Part shown: positions 56,397 through 63,475 of the stretch, in pieces
How positions within the stretch are numbered: position 1 is the first letter of the stretch
Layout: every line of letters begins with the position of its first letter
DNA from: Cryomorphaceae bacterium
Lineage (GTDB): Bacteria; Bacteroidota; Bacteroidia; Flavobacteriales_D; Crocinitomicaceae
Reading direction: 5' to 3'
DNA length: 64,000 nt
Assembly: GCA_027483605.1 (NCBI GenBank)
Contig: JAIXUE010000009.1
Coordinates: forward strand, 1-64,000
Position numbers and translations under genes: made by a program
The notes under the pieces: generated by a model
Seen by the model: only the letters and a program-made list of their open reading frames with translations
The model's database searches: none
What the model was told of the DNA's origin: nothing

Positions 56397-57578
56397 ATGC
56401 AGGAAAAACGTACAAAGCTACCAATTTTCAATGGCTTGCAAAAAAACGCAATTCGCGTCTTTTTATTGGCAGCGCTGTTTTTAATTTCAAACAACTCCAA
56501 TTGGGCGCAAACAAGTAAAATAAAAACCATTGTCATCGACGCCGGACACGGTGGCCACGACCCCGGTTGCCATGGAGCCCAAAACAACGCAAAAGAAGTT
56601 TGCCTCTCGATGGCACTCAAACTCGGTGCACTCATCAAAGAGCGCTACCCAGATATCAAAATCATATACACACGCAGCACCGACGTATTTGTCGAGTTGG
56701 CAGAACGTGCCAATATTGCCAATCGCAATAACGCAGACTTGTTTATTTGCATCCATGCCAATGCTGGCAGCACCACAGCATACGGTTCTGAAACGTATGT
56801 ACTCGGTTTGCACCGCACCGACGCGCAACAAAAGGTTGCCGAACGCGAAAACGCAAGTATTGCGCTCGAAGACGACAAAGGTGCCAAATACCGTTCCTAT
56901 GACCTCACGCCAGATGGCATCATTGCACTGCAATTTCAGTTGGCTGTTTTTCATCGCCAATCTATCCTTTTTGCAGAAATGATCCAAAAGGAGTTTAAGC
57001 GAATTGGTCGCTATGACCGTGGCGTCAAACAAGCAGGTTTTTTAGTACTCTATAAAACGACCATGCCTAGCGTTTTAATTGAAACTGCCTTTTTACCCAA
57101 TCCAACCGAAGAAAAATTAATTGGTACCCCGGAAGGGCAGCAAAAAATGGCGCAAGCCATGTTTCAGGCATTTGTCAATTATAAAAATGCCACCGAAGGC
57201 AAAATAGTGGTGGGTGGAACAACTGCACAGCAAACTCCAAACGAAAGTGTTCCAAACCAAAACAGCCCGACCAAACCCGTAGAATTACCTAAAGAAACCC
57301 AAAAAGAACAAGGCTTAGTTTTTAGAGTTCAAATCGAAACCTCTAATAAGGCCATACCGATCAAATCAAGTCATTTCAATGGGCTTGAAATATTTGAATA
57401 TCAAGACAATACGCTTTTCAAATATTGCACAGGGACCTTTCCAAATGACCTTCAAGGTGCAAAAAATCACAAAAACGAACTCATTCAAAAAGGCTTTCCT
57501 CATGCTTTTGTAGTCGCTTTCCTAGACGGAGAGCGCATCAGTATTGAAAAAGCGCTTAAATTAGCAGAAAAAAACTAG
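56397..57578 (+). CDS. N-acetylmuramoyl-L-alanine amidase with C-terminal SPOR-like domain
   Basis: A 393-residue exported cell-wall hydrolase that cuts the bond between MurNAc and the stem peptide. The signal segment is at about residues 15-40. The Amidase_3 domain (about residues 45-265) shows the zinc site IVIDAGHGGHDPG and later glutamate/histidine ligands (LFICIHANAG, VLIETAFLPNPTEE). After a Thr/Pro/Asn-rich linker the last ~85 residues resemble an SPOR-like glycan-strand-binding domain (VFRVQIETSNKAI, LQGAKNHKNELIQKGFPHAF). It begins an operon with mlaD and the Fe-S genes. Confidence 0.9.
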   Translation: MQEKRTKLPIFNGLQKNAIRVFLLAALFLISNNSNWAQTSKIKTIVIDAGHGGHDPGCHGAQNNAKEVCLSMALKLGALIKERYPDIKIIYTRSTDVFVELAERANIANRNNADLFICIHANAGSTTAYGSETYVLGLHRTDAQQKVAERENASIALEDDKGAKYRSYDLTPDGIIALQFQLAVFHRQSILFAEMIQKEFKRIGRYDRGVKQAGFLVLYKTTMPSVLIETAFLPNPTEEKLIGTPEGQQKMAQAMFQAFVNYKNATEGKIVVGGTTAQQTPNESVPNQNSPTKPVELPKETQKEQGLVFRVQIETSNKAIPIKSSHFNGLEIFEYQDNTLFKYCTGTFPNDLQGAKNHKNELIQKGFPHAFVVAFLDGERISIEKALKLAEKN

Positions 57579-57579
57579 C

Positions 57580-58617
57580 TTGAAATTCTCTAAAGAAATC
57601 AAAGCAGCGCTCATCGCGCTTTTGGCCATCGTTGTGCTCATTGCCGGGATCAACTTCCTGAAGGGCAATAGCTTTTTTGGCGGCGACGATGTCTATACTG
57701 CTTATTTCCCAAATTCTGGCCAACTCATGGTGTCGTCCAACGTTACGCTCGACGGCGTTGAAATTGGAAAAGTACTCAGTATACAATCCAATCCAAAAGG
57801 CGACTCTCTGCACAAGGTAAAAATGACCTTTAACATTCACAATAGCGATATCCGCTTACCTAAAGGTTCCATTGCAGAAATCGGCTCACTAGATTTCTTT
57901 ACCAAAGCTCTTATTATACAACTTCCTACAGTCGGCGATGGCACATTTTATAAAGTAGGATCTACTATACCAGGTCGCGTATCTGTTGATATGGTGACTC
58001 AAGTAAAAGCTTACGCCGACCCTATTTCTCAGAAATTGCAAACCATGATGCTCTCCGTTGACAAAATGGTGGGCTCACTCTCTTCCTTCTGGGACACCAC
58101 TGCCACCTCCGAACTCGAAGGCAGCCTCAAACAAGTCAAACTGACCATTAAAAAACTAGGAAACGTTGCCGACGAACTCCAAGGTTTTGTTGCGGCAGAA
58201 CGCGCGCAGTTTTCAAAAATTATGGCTCACGTAGAAGCCATCACACTCAATTTGCGCAAAAGCAATGACCAAATTACTGGTATTGTTGGCAACGCCCGAA
58301 AAATCACTGATGAACTTGTTACTGCCGATTTCAAAGGCACAATTCTAGAAGCCCAGACCACCCTCAAAAAATTCAATATGGTGCTCACTGAGGTAGAAAA
58401 AGGCCAGGGCTCACTCGGCAAACTGATCCACGACGAAAAGCTTTATGCCGAACTCGTTGCCACCAACAACGATCTTCAGAATTTAGTCAAAGACCTAGAG
58501 GCTCACCCAGAACGCTACGTTCACCTTTCTGTAATTGGTCGTAAAACCAAAGGATTACAGCTTTCTAAAGAGAACGAAGACAAGTTGGTCAAAATGTTGG
58601 ATAGCTTACCTGAATAA
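57580..58617 (+). CDS. MlaD-family (MCE-domain) lipid transport protein
   Basis: A 345-residue protein with an N-terminal membrane anchor (AALIALLAIVVLIAGINFL) and one MCE domain at about residues 36-120 (YTAYFPNSGQLMVSSNVTL, GVEIGKVLSIQ, then LPKGSIAEIGSLDFFTKALI). The rest is a long helical tail (about 145-345), as in proteins that bridge the periplasm for phospholipid trafficking. The start is a TTG at 57580, one base after the amidase stop. No MlaE/MlaF genes are in the window, so its partners, if any, are elsewhere. Confidence 0.88.
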   Translation: MKFSKEIKAALIALLAIVVLIAGINFLKGNSFFGGDDVYTAYFPNSGQLMVSSNVTLDGVEIGKVLSIQSNPKGDSLHKVKMTFNIHNSDIRLPKGSIAEIGSLDFFTKALIIQLPTVGDGTFYKVGSTIPGRVSVDMVTQVKAYADPISQKLQTMMLSVDKMVGSLSSFWDTTATSELEGSLKQVKLTIKKLGNVADELQGFVAAERAQFSKIMAHVEAITLNLRKSNDQITGIVGNARKITDELVTADFKGTILEAQTTLKKFNMVLTEVEKGQGSLGKLIHDEKLYAELVATNNDLQNLVKDLEAHPERYVHLSVIGRKTKGLQLSKENEDKLVKMLDSLPE

Positions 58618-58626
58618 ACTGAACTC

Positions 58627-59931
58627 ATGCAACAATTCATTTTTGGCGTCCTGACGCTCTTCAGTTTTGGTTTTTTTGCATTTAACTTGCGCAAAATCGC
58701 CCAAAACATTCATATGGGTCTGCCCCTAGACCGCTCAGACCGCAAAGCAGAGCGCTGGCGAACCATGCTTCTGGTCGCACTCGGGCAAAAGAAAATGTTT
58801 ACACGCCCAATTCCAGCACTACTACACTTAGCCTTGTATGCAGCGTTTGTCATTACCCAAATTGAACTCATTGAAATTTTAGTTGATGGCATCAGCGGCT
58901 CACATCGTTTCTTTCAAAATGGACTCGGTGGTTTTTACACCTTCATGATCAGTTTTATTGAAGTGCTATCAGTTTTGGCATTCATCGGAACAATTGCATT
59001 TTTGGCACGTCGCAATATGCTCAAACTGCCGCGTCTCAATATGAAAGAACTGGCAGGCTGGCCAACGCAAGATGCCAACCTCATTCTTGTTTTTGAACTG
59101 ATCTTGATCTCCTTTATTTTCACCATGAACGGCGCCGATGAAGTCTTGCAGCGTTATGCCGGAACTTCAAATGGTTTTGCCATTAGTTCGTGGTTAGGCC
59201 CTATCTTATTTGAAGGAAAAAGCACGTATACATTGCATGTGTTGGAGCAAATTGGTTGGTGGGGTCATATTGTCATGGTTTATACCTTCATGAACTACCT
59301 GCCCTATTCCAAGCACTTGCATATTTTCATGGCATTCCCAAATACCTACTATTCCAAATTAGAGCCCAAAGGACAATTTACAAATATGCAAAGCGTAACA
59401 AATGAAGTCAAACTCATGCTCGACCCCAACGCAGATCCTTATGCTGCGACGGCTACAGATGCTGCACCTTCTCGCTTTGGCGCCAAGGATGTGAATGACC
59501 TCACTTGGAAAAACCTTATGGACGCCTACAGCTGCACGGAATGTGGCCGTTGTACGTCTGCATGCCCTGCCAACACTACTGGAAAATTACTTTCGCCACG
59601 CAAAATCATGATGGACACCCGTGACCGGATGGTGGAACTCGGCGATTTCAAACGCAAAAATGGCCAAGATGCAGAAGACGGCAAAAGCCTCCTCGGATCT
59701 TACATTACAGAAGAAGAACTGTGGGCCTGCACGAGCTGTAATGCTTGTGTTCAAGAATGCCCTGTCAATATCGATCCGCTGTCTATTATCATGGATTTGC
59801 GTCGCTTTTTGGTCATGGAAGAATCAAAAGTTCCGACAGAACTCACCGGCATGCTCACCAACATTGAAAACAATGGTGCCCCATGGCAATTTGCACCAAC
59901 TGAACGCATGAATTGGGCCAACGAAGAATAG
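58627..59931 (+). CDS. Membrane-bound 4Fe-4S ferredoxin-type protein
   Basis: A 434-residue protein. The first ~250 residues contain about five hydrophobic segments, like the membrane part of HdrE/NarI-type quinone or heme b oxidoreductases. The last third carries two 4Fe-4S motifs: CTECGRCTSACP at about residues 303-314 and CTSCNACVQECP at about 368-379. It should pass electrons between a membrane carrier and the CCG-domain protein encoded next. A similar pair (membrane Fe-S and CCG protein) is common in this phylum, with no assigned substrate. It lies 9 bases after mlaD. Confidence 0.87.
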   Translation: MQQFIFGVLTLFSFGFFAFNLRKIAQNIHMGLPLDRSDRKAERWRTMLLVALGQKKMFTRPIPALLHLALYAAFVITQIELIEILVDGISGSHRFFQNGLGGFYTFMISFIEVLSVLAFIGTIAFLARRNMLKLPRLNMKELAGWPTQDANLILVFELILISFIFTMNGADEVLQRYAGTSNGFAISSWLGPILFEGKSTYTLHVLEQIGWWGHIVMVYTFMNYLPYSKHLHIFMAFPNTYYSKLEPKGQFTNMQSVTNEVKLMLDPNADPYAATATDAAPSRFGAKDVNDLTWKNLMDAYSCTECGRCTSACPANTTGKLLSPRKIMMDTRDRMVELGDFKRKNGQDAEDGKSLLGSYITEEELWACTSCNACVQECPVNIDPLSIIMDLRRFLVMEESKVPTELTGMLTNIENNGAPWQFAPTERMNWANEE

Positions 59932-59947
59932 TCAAAAAGACCTAGCA

Positions 59948-60736
59948 ATGAGTATACAAGTACGCACAATGGCCGACATGATGGCCTCAGGAGAAAGCCC
60001 AGATGTTTTATTTTGGGTAGGCTGCGCCGGATCTTTCGACGACCGCGCCAAAAAAATCACCAAAGCATTGGTCAAGATCTTAAACCATTGCAAGGTCAAC
60101 TTTGCAGTATTAGGTACCGAAGAAAGCTGTACCGGCGACCCAGCCAAACGCGCAGGCAATGAGTTTACCTTTCAGATGCAAGCACTCATGAACATTGAGT
60201 TGCTCAATGGCTATGAAATCAAAAAAATCGTAACCGCTTGTCCGCATTGTTTCAATACACTCAAAAACGAATATCCCAGTTTGGGCGGCACCTATGAAGT
60301 CATTCATCACACCCAACTGATCCAAGACCTCATCAATACTGGCAAACTCACCCTCGCCGACAACGGCACGTTCAAAGGCAAGAAAATCACCTTCCACGAC
60401 CCCTGCTACCTCGGGCGCGCCAACGACGTCTATGAGGCGCCACGCGAACTCATCGAAAAACTAGATGCCGCATTAGTAGAAATGAAACGTTGCAAAACCA
60501 ACGGTTTGTGCTGTGGTGCAGGCGGCGCACAAATGTTCAAGGAGGCCGAAAAAGGCAACAAAGAAATCAATATCGAACGTACCGAGGATGCCATTGAAAC
60601 AAGTGCCAACATCATCGCTACTGGTTGCCCTTTCTGCAACACCATGATGACCGATGGCGTCAAGCACTTCGAAAAAGAAGAAGACGTCAAAGTAATGGAC
60701 ATCGCCGAACTCATTGCCAATGCTGCAGACCTATAA
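59948..60736 (+). CDS. (Fe-S)-binding protein with two CCG domains
   Basis: A 262-residue soluble protein of the GlpC/HdrB/LutA-like cysteine-rich family. Two CCG-type modules are visible: FWVGCAGSFDDR with IVTACPHCFNTLK (about residues 20-110) and FHDPCYLGRAND with GLCCGAGGAQMF and ATGCPFCNTMM (about 150-240). Such modules bind a non-cubane 4Fe-4S cluster at a catalytic or electron-transfer site. The preceding membrane Fe-S protein is its natural partner, together resembling the oxidoreductase core of a heterodisulfide-reductase-like or lactate-dehydrogenase-like unit. Its 3' end overlaps the next gene by 17 bases. Confidence 0.9.
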   Translation: MSIQVRTMADMMASGESPDVLFWVGCAGSFDDRAKKITKALVKILNHCKVNFAVLGTEESCTGDPAKRAGNEFTFQMQALMNIELLNGYEIKKIVTACPHCFNTLKNEYPSLGGTYEVIHHTQLIQDLINTGKLTLADNGTFKGKKITFHDPCYLGRANDVYEAPRELIEKLDAALVEMKRCKTNGLCCGAGGAQMFKEAEKGNKEINIERTEDAIETSANIIATGCPFCNTMMTDGVKHFEKEEDVKVMDIAELIANAADL

Positions 60737-61133
60737 CATCCCTGCTCATTTCGGGCCTAACTGCCGTGTTTGGGTTTTCATTGGCGCCAGACCACTAGAC
60801 GCCACAGAAAGCCAATGGGCAAATGAGCAACTTTCAGCTTTCACTGCCAGTTGGCAAACACACGGAAAAGCCATGAATGCAACGGGTTTCGTATTTGAAA
60901 AGCATGCACTTGTCATCGTCGCCAATGAAGAAGGTGTTCAAGCATCTGGCTGCTCCATGGATAAAATCAATCATTTAGTGCGCCAAATGGGAGCCGAGTT
61001 AGGTATTGATTTTTTTGCACGCATGAATACGTTGGTAAAAGAAAATGACCAATGGGTCCTCTCTACATTTAACCCCTCTGAATCGAGACATTATATTTCG
61101 GCTGCGACGCAGTTATTGGGGGAGTTGATTTAA
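60720..61133 (+). CDS. Unknown small soluble protein downstream of the Fe-S pair
   Basis: A 137-residue protein (MLQTYNIPAHFGPNCRVWVF start; ALVIVANEEGVQASGC and GIDFFARMNTLVKEND inside). It has no Walker A motif, membrane helix or signal peptide. Conserved aromatic and Cys-Ser residues (ASGCSMDKINHLV) are notable. It overlaps the CCG gene by 17 bases (ATG at 60720), so it is part of the same transcript and may be a partner of the Fe-S proteins, but I do not recognise a characterised family. Confidence 0.75.
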   Translation: MLQTYNIPAHFGPNCRVWVFIGARPLDATESQWANEQLSAFTASWQTHGKAMNATGFVFEKHALVIVANEEGVQASGCSMDKINHLVRQMGAELGIDFFARMNTLVKENDQWVLSTFNPSESRHYISAATQLLGELI

Positions 61134-61163
61134 GCTCTATTTCGAGGGCATTAGCTAGATTTC

Positions 61164-61583
61164 ATGTTCAAGCACAGCGAATTCATCACTTTAGAAAACC
61201 TTGATGCCATTGAACTCACCCCTTTGAGAGAACACATTGTTGAATTTCAGAATGGGCAATTAAAAGAATCGAAAAGAGGTGCTCAAATAGCATGTCAAAT
61301 CGACTTTAATAAACAGGGAGAGCATAGCGGCTTGACCTGTGCTTACAGCTTAACTCAACCGTTGAAAATCCTTTTAATTGCTTCTCTTATTTTTCAAAGT
61401 AGTGTAACAGCGATACTATTTATTTTGTATCTCAACAACTTTTTCCCAAGTACGCATTTCCTTTTTAAAGCAATGATCATATTACCCCTTTTTGGATTGC
61501 TAACAATGATAGCCATGAAAGCAAGTTTTGATCAGAAGGTAAAGCAGTTGTCGGATTCAATAAGGGCTGCAATCAAAAGATGA
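61164..61583 (+). CDS. Small membrane protein of unknown function (2 TM)
   Basis: A 139-residue protein with two hydrophobic segments at about residues 70-92 (LKILLIASLIFQSSVTAILF) and 102-118 (AMIILPLFGLLTMIAM), and soluble ends. The N-terminus has EFITLENLDAIELTPLREH. No family is recognised. It begins the AT-richer stretch between the Fe-S operon and the aldehyde dehydrogenases, and the next small ORF overlaps its stop (ATGA). Confidence 0.6.
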   Translation: MFKHSEFITLENLDAIELTPLREHIVEFQNGQLKESKRGAQIACQIDFNKQGEHSGLTCAYSLTQPLKILLIASLIFQSSVTAILFILYLNNFFPSTHFLFKAMIILPLFGLLTMIAMKASFDQKVKQLSDSIRAAIKR

Positions 61584-61687
61584 AATTCTACACCCTCTTC
61601 TTTATCCTCCTCTTTGCTGTCCTCGACCTTATTGTTTTAGGCTTTTTCCTTTGGGCAATAGCTGGACTTACAACCTCAATGAGTTGA
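61580..61687 (+). CDS. Possible 35-residue single-helix membrane peptide
   Basis: ATG at 61580 overlaps the preceding stop (ATGA) and encodes 35 residues: a short start (MKFYTLFF), one strongly hydrophobic helix to about residue 28 and a polar end (GLTTSMS). Coupling geometry and composition suggest a real small membrane protein belonging to the gene before it, but length makes it uncertain. Confidence 0.45.
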   Translation: MKFYTLFFILLFAVLDLIVLGFFLWAIAGLTTSMS

Positions 61688-61736
61688 GTTACGCAACTTT
61701 TTTCTAAAGTCTTCCGTATTTTTACTGAAATCAATT

Positions 61737-61758
61737 TGTACCTTTGTAGGTACATTTG
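61737..61758 (+). promoter_or_regulatory. Candidate operator overlapping two promoter boxes before the DUF4160/DUF2442 pair
   Basis: TGTACCT (61737-61743) and AGGTACA (61748-61754) form a perfect 7-bp inverted repeat with a 4-base spacer. Two exact TAnnTTTG boxes overlap it, TACCTTTG at 61739-61746 and TACATTTG at 61751-61758. The second ends 16 bases before the DUF4160 ATG. The layout suits autorepression by the XRE-type protein of the pair; this is inferred. Confidence 0.6.
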
Positions 61759-61774
61759 TGGGATAGAATTCCCC

Positions 61775-62056
61775 ATGGCGCCACTAATAGCATATTTTTA
61801 CGGAATAAGAATCGAAATTTATAGTAGAGAACACCTTCCTGTTCATATACATGCCAAATATGGAGAACACGAGGCTTTAATCGATCTAAAAACAGAGCAA
61901 GTTCTATCCGGTAGTATTCCAAGAAGAAAACTTAAAAAGGTTCAAGAGTGGCTTTGTGAGGACAATAGAAAAGCGCTCATTGAAAAGAACTTCTTTGAAT
62001 TAAATCCTCAACTTTTATTTAATGATCTATTGAATCAACAAGATGAAAAACAATAA
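61775..62056 (+). CDS. DUF4160-domain protein, putative toxin of a TA-like pair
   Basis: A 93-residue protein matching DUF4160: YFYGIRIEIYSREHLPVHIH near the start, then AKYGEHEALIDLKTE and SIPRRKLKKVQEWLCEDNRK. The conserved H-x-H-A-K-Y-G-E-H is complete. It is almost always seen next to a DUF2442 gene, and the pair is predicted, not proven, to be toxin-antitoxin like. The ATG at 61775 is used because upstream in-frame residues lie in the operator. The stop overlaps the next gene by 14 bases. Base use is more AT-rich than in the flanking core genes, suggesting transfer. Confidence 0.85.
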   Translation: MAPLIAYFYGIRIEIYSREHLPVHIHAKYGEHEALIDLKTEQVLSGSIPRRKLKKVQEWLCEDNRKALIEKNFFELNPQLLFNDLLNQQDEKQ

Positions 62057-62594
62057 AAACGCATTTAGAGGATCACCAAAAATCCTCAGAATAAATCAAG
62101 TAGATGCTCAACAACTGCGTATTTCTGTTCTTTATAATAATGGCGCCAACCGGGTTCTCGACTTTAAAAAAATTTTTAATCAGGACTGGAATATCACACC
62201 AAAAGATATAGAATACCCCTTATTAAAACCATCACAATTTCAAAAAGTAGAACTCAAAAATCATACGCTTACCTGGAAAAATATCAAACCCTATTTAACA
62301 AATGAAAATGGCGAGCAAGTTACCACAGTTTATGATGTTGGCGCTGACGTTTTATACGGTTTGAGTACTGAAGATGCCGAACGTACCCAAAGCCTTGGTG
62401 CTTTATTCAAAAGTTGGCGAATGGCTGCGCAATTGACCCAAGATGAAGTTGCGCACAAGGCCGGCACTTCCCGAACTTACATCTCAAAACTTGAAAACGA
62501 CACACAAGCCATTGAGCTCAAAACACTCAGTAAAATTGTTGAAGCGAGTCTAGGAAAAAGGCTTGTTATCAGCATAGAATTACTCCAGAAATAG
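62043..62594 (+). CDS. DUF2442 protein fused to an XRE-type helix-turn-helix
   Basis: A 183-residue protein. Residues about 13-100 read as DUF2442 (ILRINQVDAQQLRISVLYNN, ANRVLDFKKIF, then LTWKN and YDVGADVLYGLS). Residues about 117-178 form an XRE/HTH_3 domain (LFKSWRMAAQLTQDEVAHKA, TSRTYISKLENDTQAIELKT). Typical DUF2442 proteins lack the HTH, so the fusion may give the pair its own repressor. It overlaps the DUF4160 gene by 14 bases and is therefore translated with it. A role as antitoxin and autoregulator is inferred from context only. Confidence 0.85.
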   Translation: MKNNKNAFRGSPKILRINQVDAQQLRISVLYNNGANRVLDFKKIFNQDWNITPKDIEYPLLKPSQFQKVELKNHTLTWKNIKPYLTNENGEQVTTVYDVGADVLYGLSTEDAERTQSLGALFKSWRMAAQLTQDEVAHKAGTSRTYISKLENDTQAIELKTLSKIVEASLGKRLVISIELLQK

Positions 62595-62602
62595 GTATCT
62601 TC

Positions 62603-63475
62603 TTAATACCCACCAGCGCCACCTGCAATTTGCTCTACAGGGTGCCAAGTGGTTTTGATCTCTTGAAAGTCTGAAATATAGGACAACCCTTGGGCCGTTG
62701 ACTGCGAAAAATCGATACTATAACTCATGACGCGCTTGAGGTTTTCTACAGCCTCGGTTTGCGCCTTTTCTAAGATAGCTGAATCTAGTTGAGCTAGGCT
62801 CAATGCATTGACATCCATGTGGCCACTGAGCGTTGGAAGCATTTCTTCGACACTACCCGTTAGGATATTGACAACCCCGCCTGGCACATCTGAGGTGGCT
62901 AAAACTTCTGCAAAAGTAATTGCACATAAAGGCAATTTTTGGTTGGCGATAACGACTACCGAATTTCCTCCGATGATGGCCGGTAATACTTGTGAAATGA
63001 ATCCGAGTATTGCCGTTTGCTGACAAGCAACTACCCCTACTACGCCCATGGCTTCAGGAACCGAAAAATTAAAGTGTGAAGAAGCAACAGGATTCACAGT
63101 CCCGAGTAAGGCTTGGTATTTATCGGCCCAACCAGCGTAATAAACGCAGCGGTCAATACTGGTTTCAACTTCTTGCGTTGCACTTTTGAGATCGAAACCA
63201 AGGGCTTGAAGCTCTTCCAGAAACTGACCTTTTCTTGCCTCTAACATTTCAGCAATGCGGTAAATAATCTGACTGCGGTTAAAAGCGGTCTTCGCAGCCC
63301 AGGAGGCTTGTGCTTTGCGAGCAACTTGCACGGCATTGCGGATATCTTTTTTAGAGCCTTGGCAAGCATTGGCAATATGTTGACCACTTTGCGAAAGCAC
63401 AGCGTAAGAACGACCACTCTCCGTGCGGGGAAATTGGCCGCCAATATATAGTTTGTATGTTTTAAGTACTTCCAT
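62603..63475 (-). CDS. Truncated aldehyde-dehydrogenase-like protein lacking the catalytic half
   Basis: A 290-residue protein that matches the N-terminal, NAD-binding part of aldehyde dehydrogenases (LYIGGQFPRTESGRSYAV, KAQASWAAKTAFNRSQIIYR, PEAMGVVGVVACQQTAILGF, LPAIIGGNSVVVIANQKLP). It stops where the catalytic glutamate, cysteine and C-terminal domain should follow, ending IAGGAGGY. Its start codon overlaps the stop of the preceding full-type aldehyde dehydrogenase by one base (TAATG). The ORF has its own N-terminus, so it is not the broken end of that gene. It may be a pseudoenzyme partner; I recall similar tandem pairs in this phylum. Confidence 0.85.
   Translation of the reverse strand: MEVLKTYKLYIGGQFPRTESGRSYAVLSQSGQHIANACQGSKKDIRNAVQVARKAQASWAAKTAFNRSQIIYRIAEMLEARKGQFLEELQALGFDLKSATQEVETSIDRCVYYAGWADKYQALLGTVNPVASSHFNFSVPEAMGVVGVVACQQTAILGFISQVLPAIIGGNSVVVIANQKLPLCAITFAEVLATSDVPGGVVNILTGSVEEMLPTLSGHMDVNALSLAQLDSAILEKAQTEAVENLKRVMSYSIDFSQSTAQGLSYISDFQEIKTTWHPVEQIAGGAGGY

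Noticed and set aside
61139-62600. Integrated phage or transposon around the DUF4160 pair
   Set aside because: No integrase, transposase, direct repeats or tRNA target site could be seen; only composition and the gene type suggest transfer.
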